From positions 1 through 64,000 of the forward strand of contig CAIOSI010000003.1 of assembly GCA_903860975.1 (NCBI GenBank): a stretch of DNA of 64,000 nucleotides. The letters are read 5' to 3'. The stretch is from an uncultured Alphaproteobacteria bacterium. Its GTDB lineage: Bacteria > Pseudomonadota > Alphaproteobacteria > Caulobacterales > Caulobacteraceae. The stretch's first letter is position 1. Each line of letters starts with the position of its first letter. Of the stretch, positions 49,711 through 60,056 are shown one piece after another. A model generated the notes under the pieces. That model worked only from the letters and a program-made list of their open reading frames with translations. It did no database searches and had not been told where the DNA came from. Both the position numbers and the translations under genes were made by a program.

Positions 49711-49739
49711 CCCCCGACTTTTCCTAAACGGCTGATTCG

Positions 49740-52199
49740 ATGCACAGACACCGCGCCCACAGCGCTGCGCTAGTTTCCGGTCTTGCCGGTCTTATGGCGA
49801 CGACTGCACTGGCCACGCCAGGCTTGGCGATTGCACAGGCTCCACCCGCGCCAGCTGCGTCAGCTGCGGGGCCAGTGGTCACCGCTCCAGCCCCGTCGCC
49901 AACGCCACCGCCGGGGCCGCCGCAGACGGGCGTGATTCAGCGTTTTGTGGTTCGCGGCAATGAGCGGATCGAACCGACGACGGTCATTTCCTATCTGCCG
50001 ATGACGGTTGGAGAGACCGTGGACGCCGCCAAGATCGACACCGGCATCAAGTCTCTGTTTAGAACCGAGCTGTTCTCGGACGTATCCATCGATCTCAACG
50101 GCGGGGACATGATCATCACAGTCGTGGAGAATCCGATCATAAATCGGGTGCTCTTCGAGGGAAATTCTTCGATCAAGGAAGACAAACTCAAGGACGAAGT
50201 GAGCGTCCGCCCACGTGGTATTTTCACGCGCGCCAAAGCGCAGTCAGACGTGGGCCGCATTGTCGAACTTTATCGCCGCGCTGGCCGCATCTCGGCTGAT
50301 GTGACGCCTCAGATCGTTGAGTTACCGCAAAAGCGGGTGGATCTGATCTTCAAGATCAATGAAGGCCCCAAGAGCGGCGTCCTTCGCGTCAACTTCCTCG
50401 GCAACAAGGCATTTTCGGACGACGATCTGCGTAATGTCGTCGTGACCGAGCAGACCCACTGGTACAAATTCTTCTCGTCGAACGCCAACTATGATCCCGA
50501 CCGGCTGGAATACGACAAGGAGCAACTGCGCAAATATTACCGAAATCGCGGCTTCTACGACTTTCGGGTCTCCTCGTCGGTGGCGGAATTGTCCTCGGAC
50601 AAGAACGGCTTCGCGATTACCTACACGCTCGACGAAGGCCCCGAGTACAAGTTCGGCAAAATCAATGTTGAAACGGATCTGAAGAAGCTTGATCGGAACG
50701 TTCTGCTCGCACTCGTGCCTCTTCGCCGCGGCGACATCTACCAGGACGAGAGAATCGAGCAGGCGACCGACGCGCTGACCTTCGCCGCTGGCGCGGCGGG
50801 TTTCGCCTTCGTCGACGTGCGTCCGCGCTACACGCCCAATCGCGCCAAGGGCACAGTCGACTTGACCTTCGATGTAAAAGAAGGACCTCGGGTCTACGTC
50901 GACCGTATCGACATTGTCGGCAATACCCGCACTTTGGACTATGTCATTCGCCGCGAGATGAACGTCTCCGAGGGCGACGCCTATAACCGCGTGCTGGTGG
51001 ATCGCTCGAAGAACCAGATCAAGTCGCTGGGTTATTTCAAGGACGTGGACATTACCGAGACGCCGGGTTCCGCACCGGACCGCACAGCTTTGCAGGTGAA
51101 GGTCACTGAGCAGCCTACTGGTGAACTTTCCTTCAGCGCCGGCTACTCCTCTGTCGATCAGCTCGTGATCGACCTGGGCGTGACGGAACGAAATTTTCGT
51201 GGCCGTGGCGAGGATGTCCGCGCGCGGGTGTCTCTCGGCTCGATCCGCTCACAAGTGGACCTTGGGTTCACCGAGCCACGCTTCCTGGGCCGAGACCTGC
51301 AGGCTGGATACGATGCCTATTACTACAAGTACGACCTCACCCAGTACTCCGCCTATAAGCAGCAGACATTCGGTACCGGTGTGCGGCTGCGTTTCCCGCT
51401 CAGCCTGAATTCATACGGCTCCTTGAACTATACCATTCGCCAGGATGATGTTCAGGTGGCCGCGACCTATTGTGATCCGGCGAATCTGATTTTGTCGCCG
51501 TCACTTTGCGATCAAAAGGGCAATTTCCTGACGTCGATGGTCGGTTACGGCTACCGTCTGGATCGTCGCAATGACTCGATCAATCCGTCTCGCGGGTTCT
51601 ACTTCGAGATGAACCAGGATTTTGCCGGTCTTGGCGGTGATGTGAAGTACGTCAGCACCCAGAGCGACGCGGCCTGGTATCACGGTTTCAACAAGACCTT
51701 CATCTTGAGCATCAGCGGGTCTGCGGGCGATATCCAAGCTTGGGGCGGCGACCATGTGAGGATCAATAATCGCTTCTATAAGGGCGGTGCCAGTTTCCCG
51801 GGTTTCCAGACCGCTGGCATCGGTCCACGCGACCTAACTCTGAGTTCCAATGGGCAGAACAACGCATTGGGCGGCAAGGTCTATGCGATTACCTCAGCTG
51901 AACTGACCGTTCCGACTTTCCTTCCCGAACAATACGGCATCAAAGCTTCCTTGTTTGCCTATGCGGGTACGGAGGGTTTGCTCGACAGCTACGACAAGAA
52001 GACGATAAATGCCGTTACGGGATTGCCCGGCCAAAATCCGTCGATCCTGGATGGTTTGGGGCTGCGCGCGACCACCGGTCTGAGCATCTATTGGAAGTCG
52101 CCGATGGGTCCGATTAAGTTTGATTTCAGCCAGGTGCTGAAGCGAGAAGCCTATGATCGGACGGAATCCTTCAAGTTCTCAACCGCAACTAGATTCTAG
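49740..52199 (+). CDS. bamA: Outer membrane protein assembly factor BamA
   Basis: The 819-aa Omp85 protein has a signal peptide at about residues 1-33, a Pro/Ala-rich linker, five POTRA repeats (first starting IQRFVVRGNERIEPTTVISY) and a 16-strand barrel. The barrel contains the loop 6 motif RINNRFYKGGASFPGF, equivalent to VRGF/Y-type motifs, and the protein ends in Phe (SFKFSTATRF) as required for BamA recognition. It inserts barrel proteins in the outer membrane. skp follows after 7 bp. Confidence 0.97.
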   Translation: MHRHRAHSAALVSGLAGLMATTALATPGLAIAQAPPAPAASAAGPVVTAPAPSPTPPPGPPQTGVIQRFVVRGNERIEPTTVISYLPMTVGETVDAAKIDTGIKSLFRTELFSDVSIDLNGGDMIITVVENPIINRVLFEGNSSIKEDKLKDEVSVRPRGIFTRAKAQSDVGRIVELYRRAGRISADVTPQIVELPQKRVDLIFKINEGPKSGVLRVNFLGNKAFSDDDLRNVVVTEQTHWYKFFSSNANYDPDRLEYDKEQLRKYYRNRGFYDFRVSSSVAELSSDKNGFAITYTLDEGPEYKFGKINVETDLKKLDRNVLLALVPLRRGDIYQDERIEQATDALTFAAGAAGFAFVDVRPRYTPNRAKGTVDLTFDVKEGPRVYVDRIDIVGNTRTLDYVIRREMNVSEGDAYNRVLVDRSKNQIKSLGYFKDVDITETPGSAPDRTALQVKVTEQPTGELSFSAGYSSVDQLVIDLGVTERNFRGRGEDVRARVSLGSIRSQVDLGFTEPRFLGRDLQAGYDAYYYKYDLTQYSAYKQQTFGTGVRLRFPLSLNSYGSLNYTIRQDDVQVAATYCDPANLILSPSLCDQKGNFLTSMVGYGYRLDRRNDSINPSRGFYFEMNQDFAGLGGDVKYVSTQSDAAWYHGFNKTFILSISGSAGDIQAWGGDHVRINNRFYKGGASFPGFQTAGIGPRDLTLSSNGQNNALGGKVYAITSAELTVPTFLPEQYGIKASLFAYAGTEGLLDSYDKKTINAVTGLPGQNPSILDGLGLRATTGLSIYWKSPMGPIKFDFSQVLKREAYDRTESFKFSTATRF

Positions 52200-52206
52200 G
52201 AATATC

Positions 52207-52893
52207 ATGACGTTTAAACCTTTCGCGGCTGGCCTCTGCGCCGCCACAGTCGCCCTGACGGGCTCCAGTGCGTTTGCCCAAGCTCCAGCTGCGGCTGCCG
52301 CAGCGCCGACCCCAGTGACGCATGGTGCGCCGATCGCCGGCGTCTGCCTTTTCGGGTTTCAGGACGCACTCGCGGTCTCGACGGTGGGCAAATATATCGA
52401 TCAGCGAATGCAGCAGATCGTTGGTCAGACCAACGCAGAGCTGACCGGTGAGAAGACCGCGCTCGACAACGACGCCAAGGCGCTTGAAGCGCGTCGGGCC
52501 ACTTTGGATGCGACAACATTTGAGCAGCAGGCCGTGGGCTTGCGCGGGCGGGCTGATGGCCTGCAACGCAAGGCGCAGTTGCGCGATCGCGAAGTCCAGG
52601 CGACAGAGCAAAAGGCGGTTGCACGGATAAGCCAGGAGATGGAGCCTTACATCCGTCAGGCTTATCAGGCGAAAGCCTGCAGCATCTTGCTGCAGCGCCA
52701 GGCCGTGATTATCGGCAATCCGGCAATGGACATCACCCAAGCTGTGGTGACCGGATTGAACGCCAAGTTCACGCAATTCGCGTTCGATCGTGAACGTCTC
52801 GATCAGCCTCAGGCGGCCACTGGTGCCGCACCGGCGATCGTACAGACGCCTGGCCCTGCGCCGCGCCCGGCGGCTGCGCCAGCGAAGCGCTAG
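52207..52893 (+). CDS. skp: OmpH/Skp-family periplasmic chaperone
   Basis: A 228-aa exported protein with signal peptide MTFKPFAAGLCAATVALTGS cut near AFAQ, an Ala/Pro linker, then a long helical hairpin (about residues 55-150) rich in Gln, Lys and Glu. This is the tentacle region of Skp, which carries unfolded outer membrane proteins to BamA. The C-terminal tail is Pro/Ala-rich. ATG 52207 is set by the signal peptide; the earlier frame is inside bamA. The low sequence conservation is normal for this family. Confidence 0.85.
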   Translation: MTFKPFAAGLCAATVALTGSSAFAQAPAAAAAAPTPVTHGAPIAGVCLFGFQDALAVSTVGKYIDQRMQQIVGQTNAELTGEKTALDNDAKALEARRATLDATTFEQQAVGLRGRADGLQRKAQLRDREVQATEQKAVARISQEMEPYIRQAYQAKACSILLQRQAVIIGNPAMDITQAVVTGLNAKFTQFAFDRERLDQPQAATGAAPAIVQTPGPAPRPAAAPAKR

Positions 52894-52931
52894 ACCAAGT
52901 CGTCGAGGACGCGGATCGCCGCGCGTAAGTC

Positions 52932-53948
52932 ATGCCCGATCCGCGTTTCTTCGAAGACCTAGGCCCCGTCAATTTGGCCGAATTGGCCGCCTTGACGGGC
53001 GCCCAGCTGGCCGGCCCAGGGATTGGCGCACGCTCGGTGCGGGCTGTGTCTGTCATGGCCGGAGCCAAACCCGATACGATAACCTTTCTCAGCGACCGTA
53101 AGTTCGTCGATCAAGCCCGGCAAACTCGCGCCGGTGCCTGCTTCGTAAGCGCCGAGAATGCCCAGGTTCTCCCAGAAGGCTGCGCGGGCCTGATCATGGC
53201 TGCGCCGTTGGTGGGCTATGCGTTTGCCGCCGCACGTCTGCACAAGCCGCGTATCGCAACGGGGGAAAAAGGTGTGCACCCCAGCGCCGTGATCGAGTCC
53301 CATGTCTTACTTGGTCAAGGGGTGGTGGTTGGCGCCGGGGCCCAGATCGGGCGCGGGGCGCGAATAGGGGCCAATACGGTTATCGGGCCGGGGGTTATGA
53401 TTGGAAGGGATTGCGAAATATCCCCCAATGTCACAATCGGCTTCGCACTGATCGGTGACCGGGTTCGGTTGCTGGCGGGCGCAGTCATCGGCGAACCCGG
53501 GTTTGGCGCGACGGCCGGCCCCAGGGGACTTATCGATATCCCGCAGTTGGGCCGCGTGATCTTGCAAGATGGCGTAAGTGTCGGAGCCAACAGTTGCGTC
53601 GACCGTGGCGCGTTTGAAGACACGGTGCTGGGCGAAAACACCAAGATCGACAATCAGGTTCACATTGGACACAACGTACGGGTCGGGCGAAACTGCGTCA
53701 TGGCGGCGTATACTGGCATTTCTGGCAGTGTCGTCATCGGTGATGGGGTGCAGTTTGGCGGGCGAGCTGGCGTTGCCGATCACCTTACGATTGGAGACGG
53801 CGCGCGGATCGGCGCTGGCGCCGGCTTACTTAAGGATGTGCCGGCGGGTGAGACCTGGGGAGGGTTTCCGGCTCGTCCGCTTCGTCAATGGATGCGCGAA
53901 AGCACCTGGCTCGCCAAGGCGGCGAGCCGCAAGGAAAGGGATTCATGA
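52932..53948 (+). CDS. lpxD: UDP-3-O-acylglucosamine N-acyltransferase
   Basis: A 338-aa left-handed beta-helix enzyme. The N-terminal uridine-binding domain (to about residue 105) is followed by hexapeptide repeats such as GAGAQIGRGARIGANTVIGP and DNQVHIGHNVRVGRN with the catalytic His. It adds the second acyl chain in lipid A synthesis. Its stop overlaps the fabZ ATG by 4 bp. Confidence 0.96.
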   Translation: MPDPRFFEDLGPVNLAELAALTGAQLAGPGIGARSVRAVSVMAGAKPDTITFLSDRKFVDQARQTRAGACFVSAENAQVLPEGCAGLIMAAPLVGYAFAAARLHKPRIATGEKGVHPSAVIESHVLLGQGVVVGAGAQIGRGARIGANTVIGPGVMIGRDCEISPNVTIGFALIGDRVRLLAGAVIGEPGFGATAGPRGLIDIPQLGRVILQDGVSVGANSCVDRGAFEDTVLGENTKIDNQVHIGHNVRVGRNCVMAAYTGISGSVVIGDGVQFGGRAGVADHLTIGDGARIGAGAGLLKDVPAGETWGGFPARPLRQWMRESTWLAKAASRKERDS

Positions 53949-54418
53949 GCCGCAAGGCCCCGGTGAGCGATGCTCCCACCGAAATCGATATCACAGAAAT
54001 ACTGGCCCGGATTCCTCACCGTTATCCGTTCCTCCTGGTCGATCGCTGCGAGGACTATGTCGCGCACAAGTCCATCGTTGGCATCAAGTGCGTGACGGCG
54101 AATGAGCCCTTCTTTCAGGGCCACTTTCCAGGCTACCCTGTGATGCCCGGCGTGCTGATTGTCGAGGCAATGGCCCAAACCGGCGCCGTCTTGATGTCTA
54201 AGTCCTTGGATGTTGACGTGGGTGACAAGGCCATCTTCTTCATGTCGCTCGACAATTGCCGCTTTCGTGCGCCGGTGCGGCCTGGTGCGGTCATCCGCCT
54301 GGCGGTAGAGGTCACGCTATCGCGGCGCGACATTTTTAAATTTAAGGGCCGGGCCCTCGTCGACGGCAAGATGGCCGCCGAAGCGGAATTCGCTGCCATG
54401 ATCGTGGAAACCAAGTGA
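53945..54418 (+). CDS. fabZ: 3-hydroxyacyl-[acyl-carrier-protein] dehydratase FabZ
   Basis: A 157-aa hot-dog fold enzyme. Active-site His is in [20 protein letters not shown] with Glu further along. It dehydrates 3-hydroxyacyl-ACP in fatty acid synthesis and competes with LpxA and LpxD for substrate, which is why it sits between them. ATG 53945 overlaps lpxD; the stop overlaps the lpxA GTG. Confidence 0.97.
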   Translation: MSRKAPVSDAPTEIDITEILARIPHRYPFLLVDRCEDYVAHKSIVGIKCVTANEPFFQGHFPGYPVMPGVLIVEAMAQTGAVLMSKSLDVDVGDKAIFFMSLDNCRFRAPVRPGAVIRLAVEVTLSRRDIFKFKGRALVDGKMAAEAEFAAMIVETK

Positions 54419-55212
54419 GCGTTGATATCCATCCAACGGCAATTGTTGCCAAGGGCGCCGAGCTCGCCGATGGGGTAAGCATTGGTCCTTATTCGATTGT
54501 CGGCGAGAACGCTCGGATCGGTGCGCGCACCCAGTTGCTGGCCCATGTCATCGTCGAGGGGCACACCCAGATCGGCGAAGATTGCACCGTGCGCAACTTC
54601 TCCAACCTGGGCGGACCGCCGCACTATACGGCCTATCAGGGCGAACCCACCCGGCTGATCATCGGTGATCGCAATCGGATCTGGGAACACGTGACGATGC
54701 ACATTGGCACGATCCAGGCCGGCGGTGTGACCCGTGTCGGGAACGACGGCATGTACATGGCGACATGCCATGTCGGCCACGACTGCACCGTTGGAGACAA
54801 TGTGGTCCTCGCCCACTCAGCGACCCTGGGCGGGCATGTGGACATTGGTGATTTCGTGATGGTGAGCGGCTTGGCCGCGGTGCACCAATACTGCAGGGTC
54901 GGGCGCTATTCCTTTATTGGCGGTCTAGCCGCGGTGACAAAGGATGTCATTCCCTACGGCCTCGTGTGGGGCAATCACGCTCACCTTGAAGGTCTCAATC
55001 TCGTCGGGCTGAAACGGCGCGACTTTAGCCGTGAGATGATCAGCGAGCTGCGTTCGGCCTATAGGTTGCTGTTCGCAATCGAAGGCACCTTTCAGGAACG
55101 CATCGACGATACCGCAGCGACATTTGGCCACTCTGCTCCAGTCATGGAGATCATCGACTTCATTCGGGCCGACGCCGGCCGGCCGCTCTGCCTGCCCGAA
55201 CGCGAAGTGTAA
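54415..55212 (+). CDS. lpxA: UDP-N-acetylglucosamine O-acyltransferase
   Basis: A 265-aa beta-helix acyltransferase, the first step of lipid A synthesis. It starts at GTG 54415 ([20 protein letters not shown]), has the catalytic His in [20 protein letters not shown], and ends with a helical C-terminal domain. Both ends overlap neighbours (fabZ by 4 bp, lpxI by 1 bp). Confidence 0.97.
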   Translation: MSVDIHPTAIVAKGAELADGVSIGPYSIVGENARIGARTQLLAHVIVEGHTQIGEDCTVRNFSNLGGPPHYTAYQGEPTRLIIGDRNRIWEHVTMHIGTIQAGGVTRVGNDGMYMATCHVGHDCTVGDNVVLAHSATLGGHVDIGDFVMVSGLAAVHQYCRVGRYSFIGGLAAVTKDVIPYGLVWGNHAHLEGLNLVGLKRRDFSREMISELRSAYRLLFAIEGTFQERIDDTAATFGHSAPVMEIIDFIRADAGRPLCLPEREV

Positions 55213-56051
55213 TGCGTAAACTTGGACTGATCGCTGGCGGCGGGAGCCTGCCTGTCGAGATTGCCGAGCATTGCCTAAGATCTGGTCGGCCTTTCTTTGT
55301 GATCCGATTGAAGGGGTTTGCGAGCGCAGGCCTGGACAGCTTCACAGGCGCAGAGGTCGGTTTGGCGGAGTTGGGCAAGTGCTTCAAAGCGCTGAAGCGC
55401 GCTGGATGCCAGGCCGTCTGTCTCGCAGGCCAAGTCAATCGGCCAGACTTTACGTCCTTGATGCCAGACCTGCGAGGTCTGGCGGTTCTGCCGGCGGTCA
55501 TCGCAGCGGCGCGGAAAGGCGACGACGCCCTGCTGCGGATGCTGATTGCCGAATTCGAGAAAGAGGGCTTCACGGTCGAGGGTGGGAACGAGGTCATTGA
55601 CGACCTTGGAATTGGATCTGGGCCCCTGGGTCGTATTTCGCCTACGTCCGAAAATTGCGCCGACGTCTCCTTGGCTGTGGAGGCGGCCAGAACGATTGGT
55701 CGGTTGGATGCGGGACAAGCAGCCGTGGTCTGCCGAGGTCTGATATTGGCCCTGGAAGCCGCCGAGGGAACCGACGCGCTGTTGGCGCGCGTCGCTGATT
55801 TGCCAGAAGCCCTTCGGGGGCGAGCTGATGCGCCGATGGGCGTGCTCGCCAAAATGCCAAAACCGACGCAGGAGACCCGCGTCGATCTGCCAACCATCGG
55901 GCCCGAAACGGTAAAAGCCGTCGCGCGCGCAGGCCTGGCCGGAATCGTAGGGGAGGTTGGGCATCTTTTGGTGCTGGACCGCGACAATGTCGTCGCGTTA
56001 GCCGACGAGCTTGGCATCTTTGTCTTTGGCGTAGAGCCTCCAACGCCGTGA
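55212..56051 (+). CDS. lpxI: UDP-2,3-diacylglucosamine diphosphatase LpxI
   Basis: A 279-aa protein of the former DUF1009 family. It starts [20 protein letters not shown] and has the conserved EVIDDLG...GRISP and AVKMAKPTQETRVDLP-type region (here VLAKMPKPTQETRVDLPTIG). LpxI replaces LpxH in many alphaproteobacteria and cleaves UDP-diacylglucosamine at the alpha phosphate. Its place between lpxA and lpxB fits this. Confidence 0.94.
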   Translation: MRKLGLIAGGGSLPVEIAEHCLRSGRPFFVIRLKGFASAGLDSFTGAEVGLAELGKCFKALKRAGCQAVCLAGQVNRPDFTSLMPDLRGLAVLPAVIAAARKGDDALLRMLIAEFEKEGFTVEGGNEVIDDLGIGSGPLGRISPTSENCADVSLAVEAARTIGRLDAGQAAVVCRGLILALEAAEGTDALLARVADLPEALRGRADAPMGVLAKMPKPTQETRVDLPTIGPETVKAVARAGLAGIVGEVGHLLVLDRDNVVALADELGIFVFGVEPPTP

Positions 56052-57217
56052 GCCGGCCACTCACCGTCATGCTCGTGGCGGCGGAGGCCTCTGGGGACGA
56101 TCGCGGCGCAGGCCTCGCCAAAGCCCTAAAGCGCCGCTTGGGTGACGGGGTTCAGTTCGTGGGCGTTGGCGGCGAGCGCATGGCCGCTGAAGGCGTCGTA
56201 AGCCCCTTCGACATATCGGATATCTCGATCTTGGGTCTGTTCGAAGGGCTCATGGCTTACCCTCGCATCGTGCGCCGGGCTGATGAAACCGCCTCGCTCG
56301 CGGCGCGAGAGAAGCCGGATGTTGCTGTACTTATCGATTCCTGGGGGTTCACCTTGAGAGTGGCCCAGCGATTGCGGCGCCTCGATCCGAAATTGCCGCT
56401 GATCAAGTACGTTGGCCCACAGGTCTGGGCCACGCGGCCCGGCCGGGCCAAGACGCTGGCCGCGAGCGTGGATCATCTGCTTTCGATCAACGCATTCGAT
56501 GCGCCTTATTTCGAGGCGGAAGGTCTGCCGGTCACGTTCGTCGGGAATTCCGCTTTGAACATCGACTTCTCCGAGGCTTTGCCTGCTCGGATCCGCGATC
56601 AGCTGGGCGTCAATCCGCAGGACCCGATCTTGCTGGTGCTGCCCGGCAGCCGGCCGGGCGAGATTGAGCGTGTGTTACCGGCCTTTGAAAATGCTGTGAA
56701 CCTTCTGAAAGACACACGGCCACAGTTGCAGATTGTCATCCCGGCGGCGCACACCGTGGTTGAGTTGGTGAAGTCCCGGGTTGCGGGCTGGTCAAACCGG
56801 GCGCACGTCATTGAAGGCGATGAGGCCAAGCATGACGCAATGAAAGCTGCCACCGTGGCTCTGGCCTGCTCCGGCACGGTGACCACGGAACTGGCTTTGG
56901 CCGGCGTTCCAATGGTGATCGGCTACAGGCTTGGGAAGACCACTTATGCCATCGCTCGACGCTTGATCCGTACAAAGTACGTCACGCTCTTCAATATCGC
57001 GGCACAGGCGTTCGTGGCCCCGGAACTGATCCAGGCAGATTGCACCGGCCCAAAGCTTGCCCAGGAGGTGGCCTTGCGGCTGGACGACGCCCAGCTGTGC
57101 AGCCGCCAGGCATCGGCGCAGTTTGCCGCGCTAGACCAGATGGGGCGGGGTGGCCCTGACCCCTCCGAGGTTGCCGCTGAGGCTGTGCTTAAACTGGTCG
57201 CCGCCTGGAAGGCCTAA
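56048..57217 (+). CDS. lpxB: Lipid-A-disaccharide synthase
   Basis: A 389-aa GT19 glycosyltransferase joining two acylated glucosamines. Typical stretches: LVAAEASGDDRGAGLAKALK, KYVGPQVWATRPGRAKTLAA, LLVLPGSRPGEIERVLP and SGTVTTELALAGVPMVIGYR. It starts at GTG 56048, overlapping lpxI by 4 bp, and ends the envelope block. Confidence 0.96.
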   Translation: MSRPLTVMLVAAEASGDDRGAGLAKALKRRLGDGVQFVGVGGERMAAEGVVSPFDISDISILGLFEGLMAYPRIVRRADETASLAAREKPDVAVLIDSWGFTLRVAQRLRRLDPKLPLIKYVGPQVWATRPGRAKTLAASVDHLLSINAFDAPYFEAEGLPVTFVGNSALNIDFSEALPARIRDQLGVNPQDPILLVLPGSRPGEIERVLPAFENAVNLLKDTRPQLQIVIPAAHTVVELVKSRVAGWSNRAHVIEGDEAKHDAMKAATVALACSGTVTTELALAGVPMVIGYRLGKTTYAIARRLIRTKYVTLFNIAAQAFVAPELIQADCTGPKLAQEVALRLDDAQLCSRQASAQFAALDQMGRGGPDPSEVAAEAVLKLVAAWKA

Positions 57218-57237
57218 AGATCCGCAAGGCCGGCCTG

Positions 57238-57270
57238 GCGCTCTGTGCTTCTTGCCGTCGCACAGAGTGC
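57238..57270. terminator. Bidirectional terminator-like hairpin between lpxB and gltA
   Basis: GCGCTCTGTGC (57238-57248) pairs with GCACAGAGTGC (57260-57270), 11 bp with one G-T pair and an 11-nt loop. It sits between convergent genes, 20 bp after lpxB. No strong T-run on either side. Confidence 0.55.
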
Positions 57271-57310
57271 TTGCCGCCTGGGTTTTCCAGCCTATCTCTG
57301 TCGCCAGGGC

Positions 57311-58591
57311 CTAGCGTTTGTCGACCGCAACGTAGGGCCGCTGAGGCGCGCCTGTGTACAGCTGGCGAGGACGGCCGATCTTATAGGCCGGATCTTCGAT
57401 CATCTCTTTCCACTGGGATATCCAGCCCACGGTCCGCGCTACAGCAAACAGCACCGTGAACATTTCCGCCGGGAAGCCGAGCGCACGCAAGGTGATACCT
57501 GAGTAGAAATCCACGTTCGGGTAGAGTTTGCGCTCGATGAAATATTCGTCCGACAGCGCTATGCGCTCCAATTCCATCGCAACCTTCAGCAGCGGATCAT
57601 CAGAGTCGCCAACCTCCGCCAGCACCTCATGACAGGTCTTCTGCATCACGGTCGCGCGCGGGTCGTAGTTCTTGTAGACGCGGTGACCGAAGCCCATCAG
57701 GCGATAGCGGCGATCTTTTACGCCCTGAATATACTCAGGAATCCGATCAACAGTTCCGATTTCCTTGAGCATATTGAGGGCTTCTTCATTAGCTCCCCCG
57801 TGTGCAGGACCCCATAGGCAGGCGATTCCAGCCGCGATACAGGCGAATGGATTTGCGCCAGAAGAGCCCGCCAGGCGGACCGTCGAAGTCGAGGCGTTCT
57901 GCTCGTGATCGGCATGCAGGATGAAGATCCTGTCCATCGCTTTGGTCAGGACCGGATTGGGTTTCCAATCCTCAGCCGGCACCGAGAAGCACATCCGCAG
58001 GAAATTTTCCGCATAGGACAGGTCGTTGCGAGGATGCACGAAGGGCTGGCCTTGGAAGTATTTGAAGGCTCGTGCCGCAATCGTCGGCATCTTGGCGATC
58101 AGGCGATGGGCGGAAATCATCCGCTGCTCTGGATCGTTGATATCAGTGCTGTCGTGGTAGAACGCTGACAGAGCGCCGACAGCGCCGGTCATAATTGCCA
58201 TCGGGTGAGCATCCCGACGGAAGCCTTGGAAAAACCTGTCGAACTGCTCGTGCAACATGGTGTGGTAGGTGATCGTGTGTTCGAACTTGGCGTATTCTGC
58301 CGCGCTCGGCAGTTCGGCGTGCAGCAGCAGATAGCAGGTGTCCAGGAAGGTCGATTTTTCAGCCAGTTCACCGATCGGGTACCCACGGTGCAGCAGCACG
58401 CCGGCGTCACCATCGATGTAGGTGATCTTGCTTTCGCAGCTCGCGGTCGAGGTAAAGCCCGGGTCGTACGTGAAGGCGTCGCTCTCAGCGTAGAATTTGC
58501 GAATGTCGACGACGTCAGGGCCCGTCGTGCCCTTCAGGATCGGCAGATCGATGGATTTGCCGCCAATGCTGATTTTCGCCGTGTCGGCCAT
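57311..58591 (-). CDS. gltA: Citrate synthase (type II)
   Basis: A 426-aa TCA-cycle enzyme. Catalytic residues lie in [35 protein letters not shown] and [13 protein letters not shown]. Its length and N-terminal beta domain ([20 protein letters not shown]) match hexameric type II enzymes of Gram-negatives. GGAGAAAAGG precedes ATG 58591. It begins the minus-strand block reaching the right edge. Confidence 0.97.
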   Translation of the reverse strand: MADTAKISIGGKSIDLPILKGTTGPDVVDIRKFYAESDAFTYDPGFTSTASCESKITYIDGDAGVLLHRGYPIGELAEKSTFLDTCYLLLHAELPSAAEYAKFEHTITYHTMLHEQFDRFFQGFRRDAHPMAIMTGAVGALSAFYHDSTDINDPEQRMISAHRLIAKMPTIAARAFKYFQGQPFVHPRNDLSYAENFLRMCFSVPAEDWKPNPVLTKAMDRIFILHADHEQNASTSTVRLAGSSGANPFACIAAGIACLWGPAHGGANEEALNMLKEIGTVDRIPEYIQGVKDRRYRLMGFGHRVYKNYDPRATVMQKTCHEVLAEVGDSDDPLLKVAMELERIALSDEYFIERKLYPNVDFYSGITLRALGFPAEMFTVLFAVARTVGWISQWKEMIEDPAYKIGRPRQLYTGAPQRPYVAVDKR

Positions 58592-58649
58592 GCCTTTTCT
58601 CCGGTAGCGCCTTGCAATGAAACACGTGTTTGACTGCGCTTATAACGGT

Positions 58650-60056
58650 TTAGCCGTTAAGCGAAAGCGCATCGTCGAGGCGACCCAGGCTTTCAGGTTT
58701 TCCGAGTGAAACAAGGGTGCCGGCAAGGTCAGGCGCGGGCGATCCGCCTGAGAGAACAGCGCGCAGCGAGGGGCCTATTTTGCCAAGTCCCACGCCCTCA
58801 GTTTCGGCAAACGCGCGATTGAGGGCTTCGAGGCTGGCAACGTCCCAAGTCGCGGCCGAGGCAAGCGCCCCACGAAGGCGACCAAGACGCGCACGGGTCT
58901 CCTCGTTCAACATTTCCTGTGCCTTGTCGGAAAGATCTAATGGCCGACGCTTTAAGGCGAAGATCGTAGCGTCGGCGAGTTCCAGGGTCGTCTTTGCGCC
59001 GTCGCGCACGAAGGGGATGACGTGGGTCAGAACCGCAAGGTGATCATCATGCAAGGGCCAGTCGCGGCTCCTGTGAATGTCGGCCACCAGGGCTGCCAGC
59101 TGTGCCGGCTCCGCCAGGCGGATGTAGTGATTATTCAGGTGGTTCAGCTTCGCCCAATCGAGCCGCGCTGGGGCACCCACGACGTCCGTAATGTCAAACC
59201 AGGCGATTGCTTGTTCGTCCGTGAAAATCTCGTCGTCCCCGTGACCCCAGCCCAGCTTGGCGAGATAGTTGCGCATGGCTTCGGGTAAGTAGCCCATATC
59301 GGCAAATTCGCTGACGGCTTGGGCTCCATGGCGCTTGGATAGCTTGGCCCCGTCCGGTCCGTGGATCAGGGGCAGGTGGGCCCAAACGGGCGGTGTCCAA
59401 CCCAGACCTTGGTAGATCAGGGTCTGGCGCGCTGCATTGTTCAGGTGGTCATCGCCACGGATCACATGTGTGACGCCCATCTCATGATCATCGACGACGA
59501 CCGCCAGGTTGTAGGTTGGCGTGCCATCCGTGCGCAGCAAGATCAGATCATCCAGATCTTTGTTCTGGAAAGTGACTGCGCCCTTCACTTGGTCGCCGAT
59601 CAGCGTCTCACCGTCGAGGGGAGCTTTCAGGCGCACAACAAATGAGCGGTCTAGACCATCGTTGGGTAATCGGTCGCGCCAGGGCGAATGAACGACCCGG
59701 CCTTCGGCGCGCGCCAGGGTCCGCTCGGCCTCGAGCTCATCGGCTGTCATGTAGTCGCGATAGGCTGAGCCGCGAGCGAGCATTTCATCGACAGCCTTCA
59801 CATGGCGATCCGCTCGGCTTGCCTGGAATACCGGTGGCTCGTCTGCTTGAAGACCTAGCCAGCTCAGACCATCAAAGATGACCTGCACCGCAGCCTCGGT
59901 TGAGCGTTCCCGGTCAGTGTCTTCAATGCGAAGCAGGAACTTGCCGCCTGTGTGGCGTGCATATAGCCAGTTGAATAGCGCGGTACGGGCCGTCCCAATG
60001 TGCATGGCCCCAGTGGGCGACGGGGCGATACGGGTGACGACGGTGCTGTCGGACAT
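58650..60056 (-). CDS. gltX: Glutamyl-tRNA synthetase
   Basis: A class Ic synthetase of 468 aa from ATG 60056. HIGH-type motif is in RIAPSPTGAMHIGTARTALF and the KMSKS-type motif in GAKLSKRHGAQAV. The open frame extends to 60128 but residues there are not conserved. No strong Shine-Dalgarno is seen before 60056, so the start is less sure than the product. Whether it is discriminating or also charges tRNA-Gln cannot be read here. Confidence 0.95.
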   Translation of the reverse strand: MSDSTVVTRIAPSPTGAMHIGTARTALFNWLYARHTGGKFLLRIEDTDRERSTEAAVQVIFDGLSWLGLQADEPPVFQASRADRHVKAVDEMLARGSAYRDYMTADELEAERTLARAEGRVVHSPWRDRLPNDGLDRSFVVRLKAPLDGETLIGDQVKGAVTFQNKDLDDLILLRTDGTPTYNLAVVVDDHEMGVTHVIRGDDHLNNAARQTLIYQGLGWTPPVWAHLPLIHGPDGAKLSKRHGAQAVSEFADMGYLPEAMRNYLAKLGWGHGDDEIFTDEQAIAWFDITDVVGAPARLDWAKLNHLNNHYIRLAEPAQLAALVADIHRSRDWPLHDDHLAVLTHVIPFVRDGAKTTLELADATIFALKRRPLDLSDKAQEMLNEETRARLGRLRGALASAATWDVASLEALNRAFAETEGVGLGKIGPSLRAVLSGGSPAPDLAGTLVSLGKPESLGRLDDALSLNG